DNA of 64,000 nucleotides from Paraburkholderia phenazinium (GTDB lineage Bacteria; Pseudomonadota; Gammaproteobacteria; Burkholderiales; Burkholderiaceae), in the NCBI RefSeq assembly GCF_900142845.1, contig NZ_FSRU01000002.1:3038001-3102000 (forward strand), given 5' to 3'. The first letter of the stretch is position 1, and every line of letters begins with the position of its first letter. The translations under genes were made by a program, and so were the position numbers. Below the pieces are notes generated by a model. The model saw nothing but the letters and a program-made list of their open reading frames with translations, made no database searches and was not told the DNA's origin. This document shows positions 30,117 through 39,603 of the stretch, piece by piece.

Positions 30117-30149
30117 TTGACACGCCCGCACGGCGCCGTGTGCTATAAA
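30117..30149 (+). promoter_or_regulatory. Candidate topB promoter with central palindrome
   Basis: TTGACA (30117-30122) and an extended -10 TGCTATAAA (TATAAA at 30144-30149) are separated by 21 bases, longer than normal. A perfect 12-base palindrome CACGGCGCCGTG (30129-30140) fills the spacer. Start of topB is 78 bases downstream. Confidence 0.45.
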
Positions 30150-30226
30150 GCGGTCGTTAATGGGTCGCAAACCTAGGGGTCGCAAACCCAGGGCCTAAAC
30201 CCGGATCCACCAACTCAAATCCAGTC

Positions 30227-32896
30227 ATGTCCAAAGCACTGATCATCGCCGAAAAGCCTTCCGTCGCGAACGACATCGCGCGGGCTTTGGGCGGTTTTAC
30301 CAAGCATGACGAATACTACGAAAGTGACGATTACGTCCTTTCCTCGGCAGTCGGCCACTTGCTGGAAATCGCCGCGCCCGAAGAATACGAAGTCAAGCGT
30401 GGCAAATGGAGCTTCGCCAATCTGCCCGTCATCCCCCCGCATTTCGACCTCAACCCCATCGCAAAGAGCGAGTCGCGGCTGAAAGTGCTGACCAAGCTGC
30501 TCAAGCGCAAGGACGTCGAACGGCTGATCAACGCATGTGACGCGGGGCGCGAAGGCGAGCTGATTTTCCGCCTGATCGCGCAGCACGCGAAGGCCAAACA
30601 GCCAGTCCAGCGCCTGTGGCTGCAGTCGATGACCCCCGCCGCCATCCGCGACGGCTTTGCCCGTCTGCGCAGCGACGAGGAAATGCAACCGCTCGCCGAC
30701 GCAGCCCGCTGCCGGTCCGAAGCCGACTGGCTGGTCGGCATCAACGGTACGCGCGCCATGACGGCGTTCAACAGCAAGGGTGGCGGCTTCTTCCTGACCA
30801 CGGTTGGCCGGGTGCAGACGCCGACGCTGTCGATCGTGGTCGAGCGCGAAGAGAAGATTCGCCGCTTCGTGCCGCGCGACTACTGGGAAGTGAAAGCGGA
30901 ATTCGTCTGCGCCGCCGGCTTCTACGAAGGCCGCTGGTTCGACCCGAAATTCAAGCGCGACGAGTTCGACCCGGAAAAACGCGATTCGCGCCTGTGGGCG
31001 TTGCCCGCCGCCGAAACGATCGTCGCGGCTTGCCGCGGCCAGATCGGCACGGTGACGGAAGAATCGAAGCCGACCACGCAACTGTCGCCGGCACTGTTCG
31101 ACCTGACCAGCTTGCAGCGCGAGGCCAACGGCCGCTTCGGCTTTTCCGCGAAGAACACGCTGGGTCTGGCCCAGGCACTGTACGAACGGCACAAGGTGCT
31201 GACGTACCCGCGTACCGACGCCCGTGCGCTGCCTGAAGACTATATGGACACGGTCAAGCAGACGCTTGGCATGCTCAAGGAAAGCAACAACTACTTGCCG
31301 TTCGCCAAGCAGGTGCTCGACAAGGGCTGGGTGAAGCCGAACAAACGCATCTTCGACAACTCGAAGATCAGCGATCACTTCGCAATCATCCCCACGCTGC
31401 AGGCGCCGAAGAATCTGTCGGAGCCGGAACAGAAGCTCTACGACCTGGTCGTGAAGCGGTTCCTGTCGGTGTTCTTCCCCGCCGCCGAATACCGGGTGAC
31501 CACGCGGATCACGGAAGTGGTCGGCCATCACTTCAAGACGGAAGGCAAGGTGCTGGTCGAGCCGGGCTGGCTGCAGGTCTACGGCCGCGAGATCAGCGGT
31601 GAAGACGCCAACCTCGTTCCGGTGCAGAAGGACGAGAAGGTCAAAACGGACAAGATCGCCGCCCAGCAACTCGTCACCAAGCCACCGGCGCGCTACAACG
31701 AAGCCACCTTGCTGTCGGCCATGGAAGGCGCGGGCAAGCTGGTCGAAGACGACGAGTTGCGCGAAGCCATGGCCGCGAAGGGTCTCGGCACGCCGGCGAC
31801 ACGCGCGGCGATCATCGAAGGTCTGCTCGGCGAAAAGTATCTGATCCGCGAAGGCCGTGATCTGATCCCCACCGCCAAGGCATTCCAGTTGATGACGCTG
31901 CTGCGCGGCCTCGGCGTCAAGGAACTGACCGCGCCCGAGCTGACCGGCGAATGGGAATACAAGCTCTCGCAGATGGAGCGCGGCAACCTGCCACGCGACG
32001 CGTTCATGCAGGAAATCGCCCGCATGACGCAGACCATCGTCAAGCGCGCGAAGGAATACGACTCGGATACCATCCCGGGCGATTACGCGACGCTCGAAAC
32101 GCCGTGTCCGAATTGCGGCGGTCAGGTGAAGGAAAACTACCGCCGCTTCGCGTGCTCGAAGTGCGAGTTCTCCATCTCGAAGATTCCGGGTGGCCGTCAG
32201 TTCGAAATTCCGGAAGTCGAAGAACTGCTGCAGAACAAGACCATCGGACCGCTGTCCGGCTTCCGCAGCAAGATGGGCCGGCCGTTCTCGGCGATCCTGA
32301 AGCTGTCGCTCGACGACGAGATCAAGAACTACAAGCTCGAATTCGACTTCGGTCAGGATTCCGGCGGCGAAGACGGCGAAGTGCCGGACTTCTCCGAACA
32401 GCAAACGGTGGGCGCGTGCCCGAAATGCCAGGCGCGTGTGTACGAACACGGCATGAGCTACGTCTGCGAGAACTCGGTTGCCAATCCGAAGACCTGCGAC
32501 TTCCGCTCAGGCAAGGTGATCCTCCAGCAGGAAATCACGCGCGAGCAGATGGGCAAGCTGCTGGAAGAAGGACGCACCGATCTGCTGACGAACTTCAAGT
32601 CGTCGCGCACCGGCCGCAACTTCAAGGCGTTCCTCGTCAAGCAGAGCGACGGCAAGATCGGCTTCGAGTTCGAGAAGAAAGAGCCGTCGGCGAAAACCGC
32701 AGCCAAAACGGCGGCGGCCAAAGCTGCAGCCAAAGCCGCACCGGAAGCGGACGATGAAGACGAAGGGGACGGCGGCGTAGCGCAGAAGACCGTGCCGGCC
32801 AAGAAGGTTGCAGCGAAGAAGGCGCCAGCCGCGAAAAAGGCAGCCGCCAAGAAAGCGCCTGCAAAGAAGGCCGCGGTTCGCAAGACCGGCTCGTAA
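30227..32896 (+). CDS. topB: DNA topoisomerase III with basic C-terminal tail
   Basis: An 889-residue type IA topoisomerase of the TopB group. The TOPRIM domain begins MSKALIIAEKPSVANDIARAL; INACDAGREGELIFRL carries the acidic metal site; the active-site Tyr is Tyr327 in LTYPRTDARALP. Two zinc-ribbon-like repeats follow (CPNCGGQVKENYRRFACSKC near 625 and CPKCQARVYEHG near 730), then about 70 residues of Ala/Lys repeats resembling histone H1-like tails. E. coli TopB has 653 residues; the extra length is the zinc and tail regions. It decatenates DNA during replication. A long antisense frame here is only a shadow. Confidence 0.95.
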   Translation: MSKALIIAEKPSVANDIARALGGFTKHDEYYESDDYVLSSAVGHLLEIAAPEEYEVKRGKWSFANLPVIPPHFDLNPIAKSESRLKVLTKLLKRKDVERLINACDAGREGELIFRLIAQHAKAKQPVQRLWLQSMTPAAIRDGFARLRSDEEMQPLADAARCRSEADWLVGINGTRAMTAFNSKGGGFFLTTVGRVQTPTLSIVVEREEKIRRFVPRDYWEVKAEFVCAAGFYEGRWFDPKFKRDEFDPEKRDSRLWALPAAETIVAACRGQIGTVTEESKPTTQLSPALFDLTSLQREANGRFGFSAKNTLGLAQALYERHKVLTYPRTDARALPEDYMDTVKQTLGMLKESNNYLPFAKQVLDKGWVKPNKRIFDNSKISDHFAIIPTLQAPKNLSEPEQKLYDLVVKRFLSVFFPAAEYRVTTRITEVVGHHFKTEGKVLVEPGWLQVYGREISGEDANLVPVQKDEKVKTDKIAAQQLVTKPPARYNEATLLSAMEGAGKLVEDDELREAMAAKGLGTPATRAAIIEGLLGEKYLIREGRDLIPTAKAFQLMTLLRGLGVKELTAPELTGEWEYKLSQMERGNLPRDAFMQEIARMTQTIVKRAKEYDSDTIPGDYATLETPCPNCGGQVKENYRRFACSKCEFSISKIPGGRQFEIPEVEELLQNKTIGPLSGFRSKMGRPFSAILKLSLDDEIKNYKLEFDFGQDSGGEDGEVPDFSEQQTVGACPKCQARVYEHGMSYVCENSVANPKTCDFRSGKVILQQEITREQMGKLLEEGRTDLLTNFKSSRTGRNFKAFLVKQSDGKIGFEFEKKEPSAKTAAKTAAAKAAAKAAPEADDEDEGDGGVAQKTVPAKKVAAKKAPAAKKAAAKKAPAKKAAVRKTGS

Positions 32897-32967
32897 CCCC
32901 ACGCCGTGACGGGGCGGGGCCGCTTGCTCGAGCGCCCTCTGCCCGCACGACCGTCACGGCAGAACAG

Positions 32968-33005
32968 AAAAGGCGTAGCCGCTTCAGTGGGCCGCGCCTT
33001 TTTTT
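32968..33005 (+). terminator. Probable terminator after topB
   Basis: AAAAGGCG (32968-32975) pairs with CGCCTTTT (32995-33002), extended to a T-run through 33005, about 70 bases after the topB stop. Confidence 0.65.
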
Positions 33006-33066
33006 GCCGACTAGAACCGGGCTATCGGTCAAAGCCAAAAACGAGGCACGTTCACCGCATCGAAAC

Positions 33067-33103
33067 AAAAGGCGCTGCCATTTTTAAAGTGGCAGCGCCT
33101 TTT
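33067..33103. terminator. Strong bidirectional terminator topB / LysR
   Basis: Perfect 14-base inverted repeat AAAAGGCGCTGCCA (33067-33080) and TGGCAGCGCCTTTT (33090-33103), 9-base loop. Serves rightward topB and the leftward LysR gene that ends at 33160. Confidence 0.9.
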
Positions 33104-33159
33104 TTACTAGCGGCTCGTCCGGCACGCGGTACAAACCACCGCGCCATTGAATCAAGACA

Positions 33160-34257
33160 TCAAAGCGGCGACAACGCAGCCGGCCGTGCCCGCGACGACG
33201 GCGCCTTTGCAGGCAGCTTCGGCGACAGCTCGCTATCCAGCAACCGCGACAGCGGCTCCGCGCCATCGAACGCTTCGGGCGGCGCGATGTCCGATGAATC
33301 CAGACCGGACGCCAAACCAGGGCGCGGCTGACCGTCCTTGATCCATTGCTCACCAAGGAGGCTGTTCGGGGTCTGGCTGAAATGCTCGACCAGATGATCG
33401 ATGAACGTGCGCACCTTGGCCGGCAAGTGACGGCGGCTCGGGTACGCAATGTTGATTTCGACCTGCGGCAAACGGTACTCGCCAAGCAGACGCACCAGCC
33501 GGCCACGCGTCATATCGCGGCCAATCAGATAGCTCGGCAGGATCGCAATGCCCATCCCGAGCAGCGAGAACTGACGCAGCATTTCGGTGTTGTTCGCGAC
33601 GATCACGTTGGTGGGCCGCACCCGCACTTCGCCTTCCGGACCTGTGAAGACCCGCTCGTCGCCCCAGTATTCGGACGGCAAGGACAGACACGGATGCTCC
33701 AGCAGATGCTCAGGGCGCGTCGGCGTGCCGTGCTTCTCCAGATACGCGGGCGTCGCGCACACCGTCATGCAGCCCGTTGTCAGGCGCCGCGTGACGATGC
33801 TCGCACTGCGCATCTGCCGCGCGATGACAACGCCCACATCGAAACCTTCTTCGACCAGATCGACCTGGCGGTCAACCAGCGTCACGTCGGGAATGACTTT
33901 CGGATAGCGCTCGGCGTAGGTCTGCAACACCGGCGCAAGATTGTGTAGCCCGAACACCACCGGCGCGACAATGCGCAGCGTGCCGACGGGTTCGTGATTG
34001 CGCGCCACCACCATCTGCTCGACGTCTTCCAGTTCGTCGAGAATCTGGCGGGCGCGTTCCAGATAAACCTGGCCTGACTCAGTCAGCGAAAGGCTGCGGG
34101 TTGTGCGATTGAGCAGGCGGGTACCGAGACGGCCTTCGAGATCGGCTACATGGCGGGTGGCCACTGCGTTGGAAATATCCATTGCGCTGGCCGCGCGGGC
34201 AAAACTGCCGAGATCCGCCACGCGGACGAAAACTCGCATCGATTGCAAATGATCCAT
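33160..34257 (-). CDS. LysR-family regulator with C-terminal extension
   Basis: A 365-residue LysR-type regulator. The N-terminal winged helix reads MDHLQSMRVFVRVADLGSFARAASAMDISNAVATRHVADLEGRLG, followed by LLNRTTRSLSLTESG and the linker helix; the periplasmic-binding-like effector domain runs to about residue 300. The last 65 residues (from about EQWIKDGQPRPGL) are polar, Ser/Ala/Pro-rich and beyond the normal length of about 300. No catabolic operon lies next to it; pckG is 339 bases upstream and on the same strand, so its target is not indicated. Confidence 0.9.
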   Translation of the reverse strand: MDHLQSMRVFVRVADLGSFARAASAMDISNAVATRHVADLEGRLGTRLLNRTTRSLSLTESGQVYLERARQILDELEDVEQMVVARNHEPVGTLRIVAPVVFGLHNLAPVLQTYAERYPKVIPDVTLVDRQVDLVEEGFDVGVVIARQMRSASIVTRRLTTGCMTVCATPAYLEKHGTPTRPEHLLEHPCLSLPSEYWGDERVFTGPEGEVRVRPTNVIVANNTEMLRQFSLLGMGIAILPSYLIGRDMTRGRLVRLLGEYRLPQVEINIAYPSRRHLPAKVRTFIDHLVEHFSQTPNSLLGEQWIKDGQPRPGLASGLDSSDIAPPEAFDGAEPLSRLLDSELSPKLPAKAPSSRARPAALSPL

Positions 34258-34546
34258 AAGACAACTCCTGCCGTGTTACAGCTTCCTGACAAACCGGTTT
34301 GGCCAGTGAAGCGAACTGCGAATTCTCCTACGACTCCCCAAATCGTGCAGAAGTTGCTCAAGAATGGTTAATTTTCATAGATTTCGTATCACCGTACTTC
34401 CCAGTGTCGTGCCCGAGAGTCCATTGTTCCTGTTAGGGAAACAATATGGTGCGCTGCAGCTAGCACTGTGTTCATTGCCGGAACAGAGAGCGGTGTCGCA
34501 GTTGCGTCGAAAATGTGCGCGACAGGCTCAGCGTATCGCAGAAAGC
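34258..34546. other. Intergenic region upstream of the LysR gene
   Basis: About 290 bases with somewhat lower GC than the neighbours, between the LysR start and the pckG terminator. It should hold the LysR promoter. I find no convincing gene or clear promoter pair. Confidence 0.35.
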
Positions 34547-34573
34547 AAAAGACCGCCCGGAGGCGGTCTTGTT
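34547..34573 (-). terminator. Terminator of pckG
   Basis: GACCGCC (34551-34557) and GGCGGTC (34562-34568) form a 7-base stem with loop CGGA. On the minus strand it is followed by TTTT, 24 bases past the pckG stop. Confidence 0.8.
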
Positions 34574-34596
34574 TAACGGAGTGAGCACTCACATGA

Positions 34597-36453
34597 TCAG
34601 GTAGCGAGTCGCCCTTCCAGGGCCGTTTTGGCCTCGCGCAGCGCCGGCGGCAGGTTTTGCTGCAGTGTGTCGAAGAGCTCCGCGTGCAAGGCGAGTTCTG
34701 CGCGCCAAGCCGCGTCGTCGACAGAGATCACCGTGTCGAACTGCGCCCGGGTGAAATCGAGGCCGCTCCAGTCGATATCCTCGTAATGCGGCGAGACGCC
34801 GAACGCGTGCTCTTCACCTTGGGCTACGCCTTCGATGCGGCCCACCATCCAGCTCAGCACCCGCATGTTTTCGCCGAAGCCCGGCCAGACGAACTTGCCG
34901 TCCGCGCCTTTGCGGAACCAGTTCACGCAGAAGATCTTCGGCAGCTTCGCGTTCAGTTGTTCAAGCCGCTCGCCGGTTTTCAGCCAGTGCGCGAAGTAGT
35001 CGCTCATGTTGTAGCCGCAGAACGGCAGCATGGCGAACGGGTCGCGCCGCACCACGCCCTGCTGGCCGGCGGCCGCGGCGGTGGTCTCCGAGCCCATGGT
35101 CGCGGCCATATAAACCCCTTCGACCCAGTTGCGCGCTTCGGTGACGAGCGGCACGGTGGTCGAACGTCGGCCGCCGAAGATGAACGCGTCGATAGGTACG
35201 CCGGCCGGGTTCTCCCAATCCGCGTCGATCGACGGACATTGCGAGGCCGGCGCCGTGAAGCGCGCATTCGGATGAGCCGCCTTGCGGCCGGCTTCCTTCG
35301 CGATGGCCGGCGTCCAGTCCTTGCCTTGCCAGTCGGTCAGATGCGCCGGTGCTTCGTCGGTCATGCCTTCCCACCAGACATCGCCGTCGTCGGTCAGAGC
35401 GACGTTGGTGAAGATGACGTTTTCCTTGAGCGTCGCCATGGCGTTGAAGTTGGTCTTTTCGCTGGTGCCGGGCGCCACGCCGAAGTAGCCGGCCTCCGGG
35501 TTGATCGCGTAGAGGCGGCCGTCCTTGCCCGGTTTGATCCACGCGATGTCGTCGCCGATCGTCGAAATCTTCCAGCCGTTCAGGCCCTCCGGCGGAATCA
35601 GCATGGCGAAGTTGGTCTTGCCGCAGGCCGACGGAAACGCCGCCGCCACATGATGCTTGCGCCCTTCCGGCGAGGTGACGCCGAGGATCAGCATATGCTC
35701 GGCGAGCCAGCCTTCGGCGCGGCCCATCGTGGAAGCGATTCGCAGCGCGAAGCATTTCTTGCCGAGCAGGGCGTTGCCGCCGTAGCCCGAGCCATAGCTC
35801 CAGATCTCGCGCTGCTCGGGGAAATGGACGATGTATTTGGTGTCGTTGCACGGCCACGGCACGTCTTGCGCCCCCTCGGCGAGCGGTGCGCCCACCGAAT
35901 GCACGCACGGCACAAAGTCGCCGTCGGCGCCGAGCACGTCGTACACCTGGCGGCCCATGCGCGTCATGATGCGCATGTTGGTCACCACGTACGGGCTGTC
36001 GCTCAGTTCCACGCCGATATGCGCGATGGGCGAGCCGAGCGGACCCATCGAAAACGGCACGACGTACATCGTGCGGCCACGCATGGCGCCGTCGAACAGG
36101 TCGTCGAGCGTCGTGCGCATGTCCGCCGGCGCGATCCAGTTGTTAGTGGGGCCAGCGTCTTCGCGACGCTGCGAGCAGATAAACGTGCGGTCTTCGACGC
36201 GCGCCACATCCGACGGATCGGACCAGGCGAGATACGAGTTCGGACGTTTGGCCGGATTGAGCTTTCTTAGCGTGCCGGCCGCGACCATCTGGGCGCAAAG
36301 CCGGTCGTATTCTTCCTCCGAGCCGTCGCACCAGACGATCCGATCGGGCTTGGTCAACGCAGCGACGCGTTCGACCCAGTCGATCAGCTTGCGGTTTTTG
36401 ACCCAGGCGGGAGCCTCAATGGCGGAAATTCCGGCAAAGGCGGGATGATTCAT
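34597..36453 (-). CDS. pckG: Phosphoenolpyruvate carboxykinase (GTP)
   Basis: A 618-residue GTP-dependent PEP carboxykinase that makes PEP from oxaloacetate, the entry to gluconeogenesis. ATG 36453 has GGAG about 9 bases upstream; the longer frame is not conserved. Motifs are [19 protein letters not shown] (kinase-1 loop), [32 protein letters not shown] (kinase-2 region) and [12 protein letters not shown] (guanine-side). Length fits the GTP class, not the shorter ATP class. It is divergent from a D-2-hydroxyacid dehydrogenase, and the shared 379-base gap holds a CRP-like site. Confidence 0.96.
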   Translation of the reverse strand: MNHPAFAGISAIEAPAWVKNRKLIDWVERVAALTKPDRIVWCDGSEEEYDRLCAQMVAAGTLRKLNPAKRPNSYLAWSDPSDVARVEDRTFICSQRREDAGPTNNWIAPADMRTTLDDLFDGAMRGRTMYVVPFSMGPLGSPIAHIGVELSDSPYVVTNMRIMTRMGRQVYDVLGADGDFVPCVHSVGAPLAEGAQDVPWPCNDTKYIVHFPEQREIWSYGSGYGGNALLGKKCFALRIASTMGRAEGWLAEHMLILGVTSPEGRKHHVAAAFPSACGKTNFAMLIPPEGLNGWKISTIGDDIAWIKPGKDGRLYAINPEAGYFGVAPGTSEKTNFNAMATLKENVIFTNVALTDDGDVWWEGMTDEAPAHLTDWQGKDWTPAIAKEAGRKAAHPNARFTAPASQCPSIDADWENPAGVPIDAFIFGGRRSTTVPLVTEARNWVEGVYMAATMGSETTAAAAGQQGVVRRDPFAMLPFCGYNMSDYFAHWLKTGERLEQLNAKLPKIFCVNWFRKGADGKFVWPGFGENMRVLSWMVGRIEGVAQGEEHAFGVSPHYEDIDWSGLDFTRAQFDTVISVDDAAWRAELALHAELFDTLQQNLPPALREAKTALEGRLAT

Positions 36454-36832
36454 CGAGCTGTCTCCGTTTCGTTTGTGTAAGCAAAAAGAAAAACGGTACG
36501 AGCCCAGCGACGCTGCTGCGAGAGGCGGCAATCCAGTCGCGCCAGCCTGGGCTGGCGCACGATTGTGCAGGTCGTGATGGGCCATACAGCCTGTTGCCTG
36601 GCACCCTCCGCCAGCAGCCCTTGCAACCGTCTGTAAAGCGGCTTGCATCGAGCGGCAACAAACTGTTAAAAACGTTCTCAACTCATGCCGTTTGCGTGGT
36701 CATGCCGTCTGTGCGGCACTTTCTACGATAAGGCATCCATCCAAACCAGCGTGTGATCTACCTCACATGGTGGGACAGCAAGCTTAACACTCCGTTCCGC
36801 ACCGTCATGGTGCGTCGCAAAACACCAATACT
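36454..36832. other. Divergent pckG / hydroxyacid dehydrogenase intergenic region
   Basis: A 379-base gene-free region with promoters for two divergent genes. Its clearest element is the CRP/FNR-type palindrome at 36752-36767, 66 bases before the dehydrogenase start. No conserved frame is present. Confidence 0.5.
36752..36767. promoter_or_regulatory. CRP-like palindrome
   Basis: TGTGATCTACCTCACA: both half-sites are the exact CRP consensus arms TGTGA and TCACA with the canonical 6-base spacer. It lies 66 bases upstream of the rightward dehydrogenase and about 300 bases upstream of pckG. Confidence 0.6.
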
Positions 36833-37846
36833 ATGAAGATTGCCATCCTCGACGATTACCAGGACGCCGTCCGCAAGCTCGACTGTTTTCAGTTGCTCGC
36901 CGACCATGACGTCAAGGTGTTCAACAACACCGTGCGCGGCCTCGGTCAGTTGGCCAGCCGTCTGTCGGAGGTCGATGCGCTGGTGCTCATCCGCGAACGC
37001 ACCCGTATCAACTCGCAACTGCTCGATAAACTCCCGCATCTGCGCATGATCAGCCAGACCGGCAAGGTATCGAGCCATATCGATCTGGCCGCTTGTACCG
37101 AGCGCGGCATCGCCGTGCTGGAAGGCAGCGGCTCGCCGATCGCGCCGGCCGAGCTGACCTGGGCACTCATCATGGCCGCGCAACGGCGCATCCCGCAATA
37201 CGTAGCAAACCTTAAGCAAGGAGCCTGGCAGCAGTCGGGGCTGAAGACGTCGGCCCTGCCGCCGAACTTCGGCCTGGGCCAGGTGTTGCGTGGTCAGACC
37301 CTGGGTATCTGGGGCTACGGCAAGATCGGTCGTCTGGTGGCGGGGTACGGCAAGGCGTTTGGCATGGACGTGCTGGTGTGGGGCCGTGGCACGACGCTCG
37401 AAGCGGCGCGCGCCGACGGCTATGGCGTGGCCGAGAGCCGTGAAGCGCTGTTCGAGCAGAGCGACGTGCTGTCCTTGCATCTGCGCCTGCACGACGACAC
37501 GCGCGGCATCGTCAAGCAGGAAGACCTGCTGCGGATGAAGCCCACGGCGCTGCTCGTAAATACGAGCCGGGCTGAGCTGCTGGAAGAGAACGCGCTGGTG
37601 AATGCGCTGGCGCGCAACCGGCCTGGGATGGTGGCGATCGATGTCTTCGAAAGCGAACCGATCTTGCAGGGCTACAGCCTGCTGCGCATGGAAAACGTGA
37701 TCTGCACGCCGCACATCGGCTATGTGGAGCGCGAGAGCTACGAGCTGTATTTCAGCGCGGCGTTCAAGAACATTCTGGCGTTCGACGGTGGGGATACGTC
37801 AAGCGTGGCGAATCCGGAAGCGCTGCAGGGTGGGCGTCGGCGGTAG
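36833..37846 (+). CDS. D-2-hydroxyacid dehydrogenase family protein
   Basis: A 337-residue NAD(P)-dependent D-2-hydroxyacid dehydrogenase-family enzyme. The cofactor domain has GIWGYGKIGRLVAGYGKAFGMDVLVW (GxGxxG), a SLHLRLHDDTRG segment with the conserved dehydrogenase turn, ALLVNTSRAELLEENAL with the substrate Arg, and NVICTPHIGYVERES, carrying the catalytic His. The N-terminus MKIAILDDYQDAVRKLDCF resembles a widespread subgroup annotated only as hydroxyacid dehydrogenase. Substrate is unknown; phosphoglycerate or 2-ketoacids are possibilities. Convergent with the patatin gene. Confidence 0.9.
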   Translation: MKIAILDDYQDAVRKLDCFQLLADHDVKVFNNTVRGLGQLASRLSEVDALVLIRERTRINSQLLDKLPHLRMISQTGKVSSHIDLAACTERGIAVLEGSGSPIAPAELTWALIMAAQRRIPQYVANLKQGAWQQSGLKTSALPPNFGLGQVLRGQTLGIWGYGKIGRLVAGYGKAFGMDVLVWGRGTTLEAARADGYGVAESREALFEQSDVLSLHLRLHDDTRGIVKQEDLLRMKPTALLVNTSRAELLEENALVNALARNRPGMVAIDVFESEPILQGYSLLRMENVICTPHIGYVERESYELYFSAAFKNILAFDGGDTSSVANPEALQGGRRR

Positions 37847-37978
37847 CGGTTTGTGGGGCTGGGGCGGGGCTGAGGCTGAGGCAACGCACGCTCAGCTTTG
37901 ATGCACGCAGATGAAGGTGACGGTCACGGTTGAGGCGCCGGGCGGGATGTGCCTTAGCCGTCGGTCGGTCGGTCGCAG

Positions 37979-38845
37979 TCAGTCGTGCACCGCCAGTTCG
38001 AGCAACTGGGGGATCCGCTGCAAGAACTGCTCGCCGTCCGCGCGACCGAGGTTGTACGCGTGCTGCATCTGCGACGGGCTGGTGTAATCCCAGCTCGAAA
38101 TGGGCACCTTGCGCGACGGCTGCACGTACAGGCGTTGCTGCGCGCCATGCGGCACGACGAACATCTGCGGCCGCGGATAAAGACGCGTGACCATCACGAG
38201 GACGTTGCCGGGCGTTTCATCGAGCGCGCCGACCGGCACGTTGTCGACCATCCCGCCATCCAGCACCGGTCGGCCGTTGCGCCGCAAAACCGGCGTGAAC
38301 GGCGGCGTCGAGGACGATTGCAGGATCAGGTCCGCGAGGTCCTCGACCGTGGCGCAATCCTGCGCCCGCACGAATTCCGGATGGAAGCCGAGCGTCTGAC
38401 CCAGCGTCGGATGCAGCGTCTTGCGCACGTACTTTTCGATGTTGTACGCGATCAGGCCCGCCGCGACAGCGCTGCGAGCGCCGAGCCAGCGCGGCAGATG
38501 CGATACGCCGATACGGATCTCGGGCGCCTGGGCGAGGCTCGCGAACTTGTCGCCGTAGATGTCGAGCAGTGCCTTGCGGTAGATGCGGTAGTGAGGAAAC
38601 ACCGATTCGCCGCGCAGCAGATTGCCCCAGTACGCGTTCTTGGTATTGTGGCGCAGCGCCTCTTCGTAATAGCGCATGACCCAGTCGGAATCGCGCGTGT
38701 AGAGCATGCACGCGGTGGCTGCGCCCGCCGAAATGCCGGTGATCACGCGCGGCCGGATTTTCAGTTCCGGCTGCACGATGTCCCAGAATCCCGCCTGCCA
38801 CCAGCAGCGATTGCCGCCGCCCGCGAATACGACCTGATCGAACAT
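37979..38845 (-). CDS. Patatin-like phospholipase
   Basis: A 288-residue patatin-fold hydrolase. The oxyanion loop is AGGGNRCWWQAGFWD at residues 8-22, the nucleophile is Ser39 in GISAG, and the catalytic dyad Asp is in VLDGGMVDNVPVGAL (DGG motif). There is no signal peptide. Patatins of this type cleave lipid acyl esters; the native lipid cannot be told. It ends at 37979 convergent to the dehydrogenase and follows the PaaI-type thioesterase on the same strand by 33 bases, so the two form a likely operon acting on acyl groups. Confidence 0.9.
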   Translation of the reverse strand: MFDQVVFAGGGNRCWWQAGFWDIVQPELKIRPRVITGISAGAATACMLYTRDSDWVMRYYEEALRHNTKNAYWGNLLRGESVFPHYRIYRKALLDIYGDKFASLAQAPEIRIGVSHLPRWLGARSAVAAGLIAYNIEKYVRKTLHPTLGQTLGFHPEFVRAQDCATVEDLADLILQSSSTPPFTPVLRRNGRPVLDGGMVDNVPVGALDETPGNVLVMVTRLYPRPQMFVVPHGAQQRLYVQPSRKVPISSWDYTSPSQMQHAYNLGRADGEQFLQRIPQLLELAVHD

Positions 38846-38878
38846 TGTTCCTTTCCCTTGGAATGCGACTTGCCGCGC

Positions 38879-39283
38879 TTACGAGAGCAGCGCGTAAGTG
38901 GTGGTGGCGTGGACCGCCATCTTGCCGTCCTCATCGAACAGCTCCACTTCGCCGAACGCCAGATTGCGGCCCATGCGCAGCACGCGGGCGGTGATCAGCA
39001 CGTCGCCCTTGCGCACCGCGCGCATGAAGCTGATGTTTAGCGACACCGTGGTCATGGGCTTGAAGCCGTCGAGCGCCGCGGAAATGGCGACGATCATCGC
39101 CGTATCGGCCGCCGCCATGAAGACCTGGCCGCAGATCACGCCGCCCGAGTGACGCAGTTCACCGGAGAACGGCAGCCGCATGGTGGCGCTCTCCTCATCG
39201 ACTTTCACCGGGGTCAGCGCAAGCGTGCGGACCCACGGGGCCAGCACGCGGTCGAGCAGTTCAGCTATCGCTTTGTCATCCAT
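38879..39283 (-). CDS. PaaI-type hot-dog thioesterase
   Basis: A 134-residue hot-dog fold protein of the PaaI/DUF4442 thioesterase group, which hydrolyses acyl-CoA thioesters. The start at ATG 39283 gives MDDKAIAELLDRVLAP; upstream frame is unconserved. HSGGVICGQVFMAAADTAM is the active-site helix region and SLNISFMRAVRKGDVLITARVLRMGRNLAF the central sheet. Acyl-CoA substrate is unknown. First gene of a probable two-gene unit with the patatin-like lipase. Confidence 0.87.
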   Translation of the reverse strand: MDDKAIAELLDRVLAPWVRTLALTPVKVDEESATMRLPFSGELRHSGGVICGQVFMAAADTAMIVAISAALDGFKPMTTVSLNISFMRAVRKGDVLITARVLRMGRNLAFGEVELFDEDGKMAVHATTTYALLS

Positions 39284-39442
39284 CGTCGGTCCCCGGTAAG
39301 CCACGTGAGGCGTCTCGCGGCATGGTGTGGCGACATGATACCGGCACGGTAGAAATTGCGCGGTTTTGGGGACTTCAGGGGGCGCGTGGAGGTCTGTCAT
39401 CAGGGCGACACGAATTTTTTTAAGAAATCTGCGAACGGGGGC

Positions 39443-39471
39443 TTGGCAAGTTAAAAAAACTTCTGCATAAT
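39443..39471 (+). promoter_or_regulatory. Sigma-70 promoter of tRNA-Lys
   Basis: -35 TTGGCA (39443-39448), 17-base spacer, -10 CATAAT (39466-39471). Predicted transcription starts near 39478, a few bases before the tRNA. Confidence 0.75.
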
Positions 39472-39484
39472 TCGCAGTCTGTTG

Positions 39485-39560
39485 GGGGCGTTAGCTCAGT
39501 TGGTAGAGCAGCGGACTCTTAATCCGTAGGTCGAGTGTTCGAGTCACTCACGCCCCACCA
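39485..39560 (+). tRNA. tRNA-Lys (anticodon CTT)
   Basis: A 76-base cloverleaf with encoded CCA. Acceptor GGGGCGT pairs perfectly with ACGCCCC. D-arm AGCTCAGTTGGTAGAGC, anticodon loop ACTCTTAAT with CTT, T-arm GTGTTCGAGTCAC. Confidence 0.96.
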
Positions 39561-39572
39561 AAGAATCATGTA

Positions 39573-39603
39573 AAAAGCCCGGTCCTCGTGACTGGGCTTT
39601 TTG
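39573..39603 (+). terminator. Terminator of tRNA-Lys
   Basis: AAAAAGCCCGGTC (39573-39585) pairs with GACTGGGCTTTTT (39591-39603), one G-T wobble, followed by GCTTTCTT. Confidence 0.88.

Noticed and set aside
30168..30194. Direct repeat GGGTCGCAAACC... upstream of topB
   Set aside because: Only two imperfect copies of about 13 bases; no array or phage-like context.
30215..32449. 744-residue frame antisense to topB
   Set aside because: Shadow of topB, which has all catalytic motifs.
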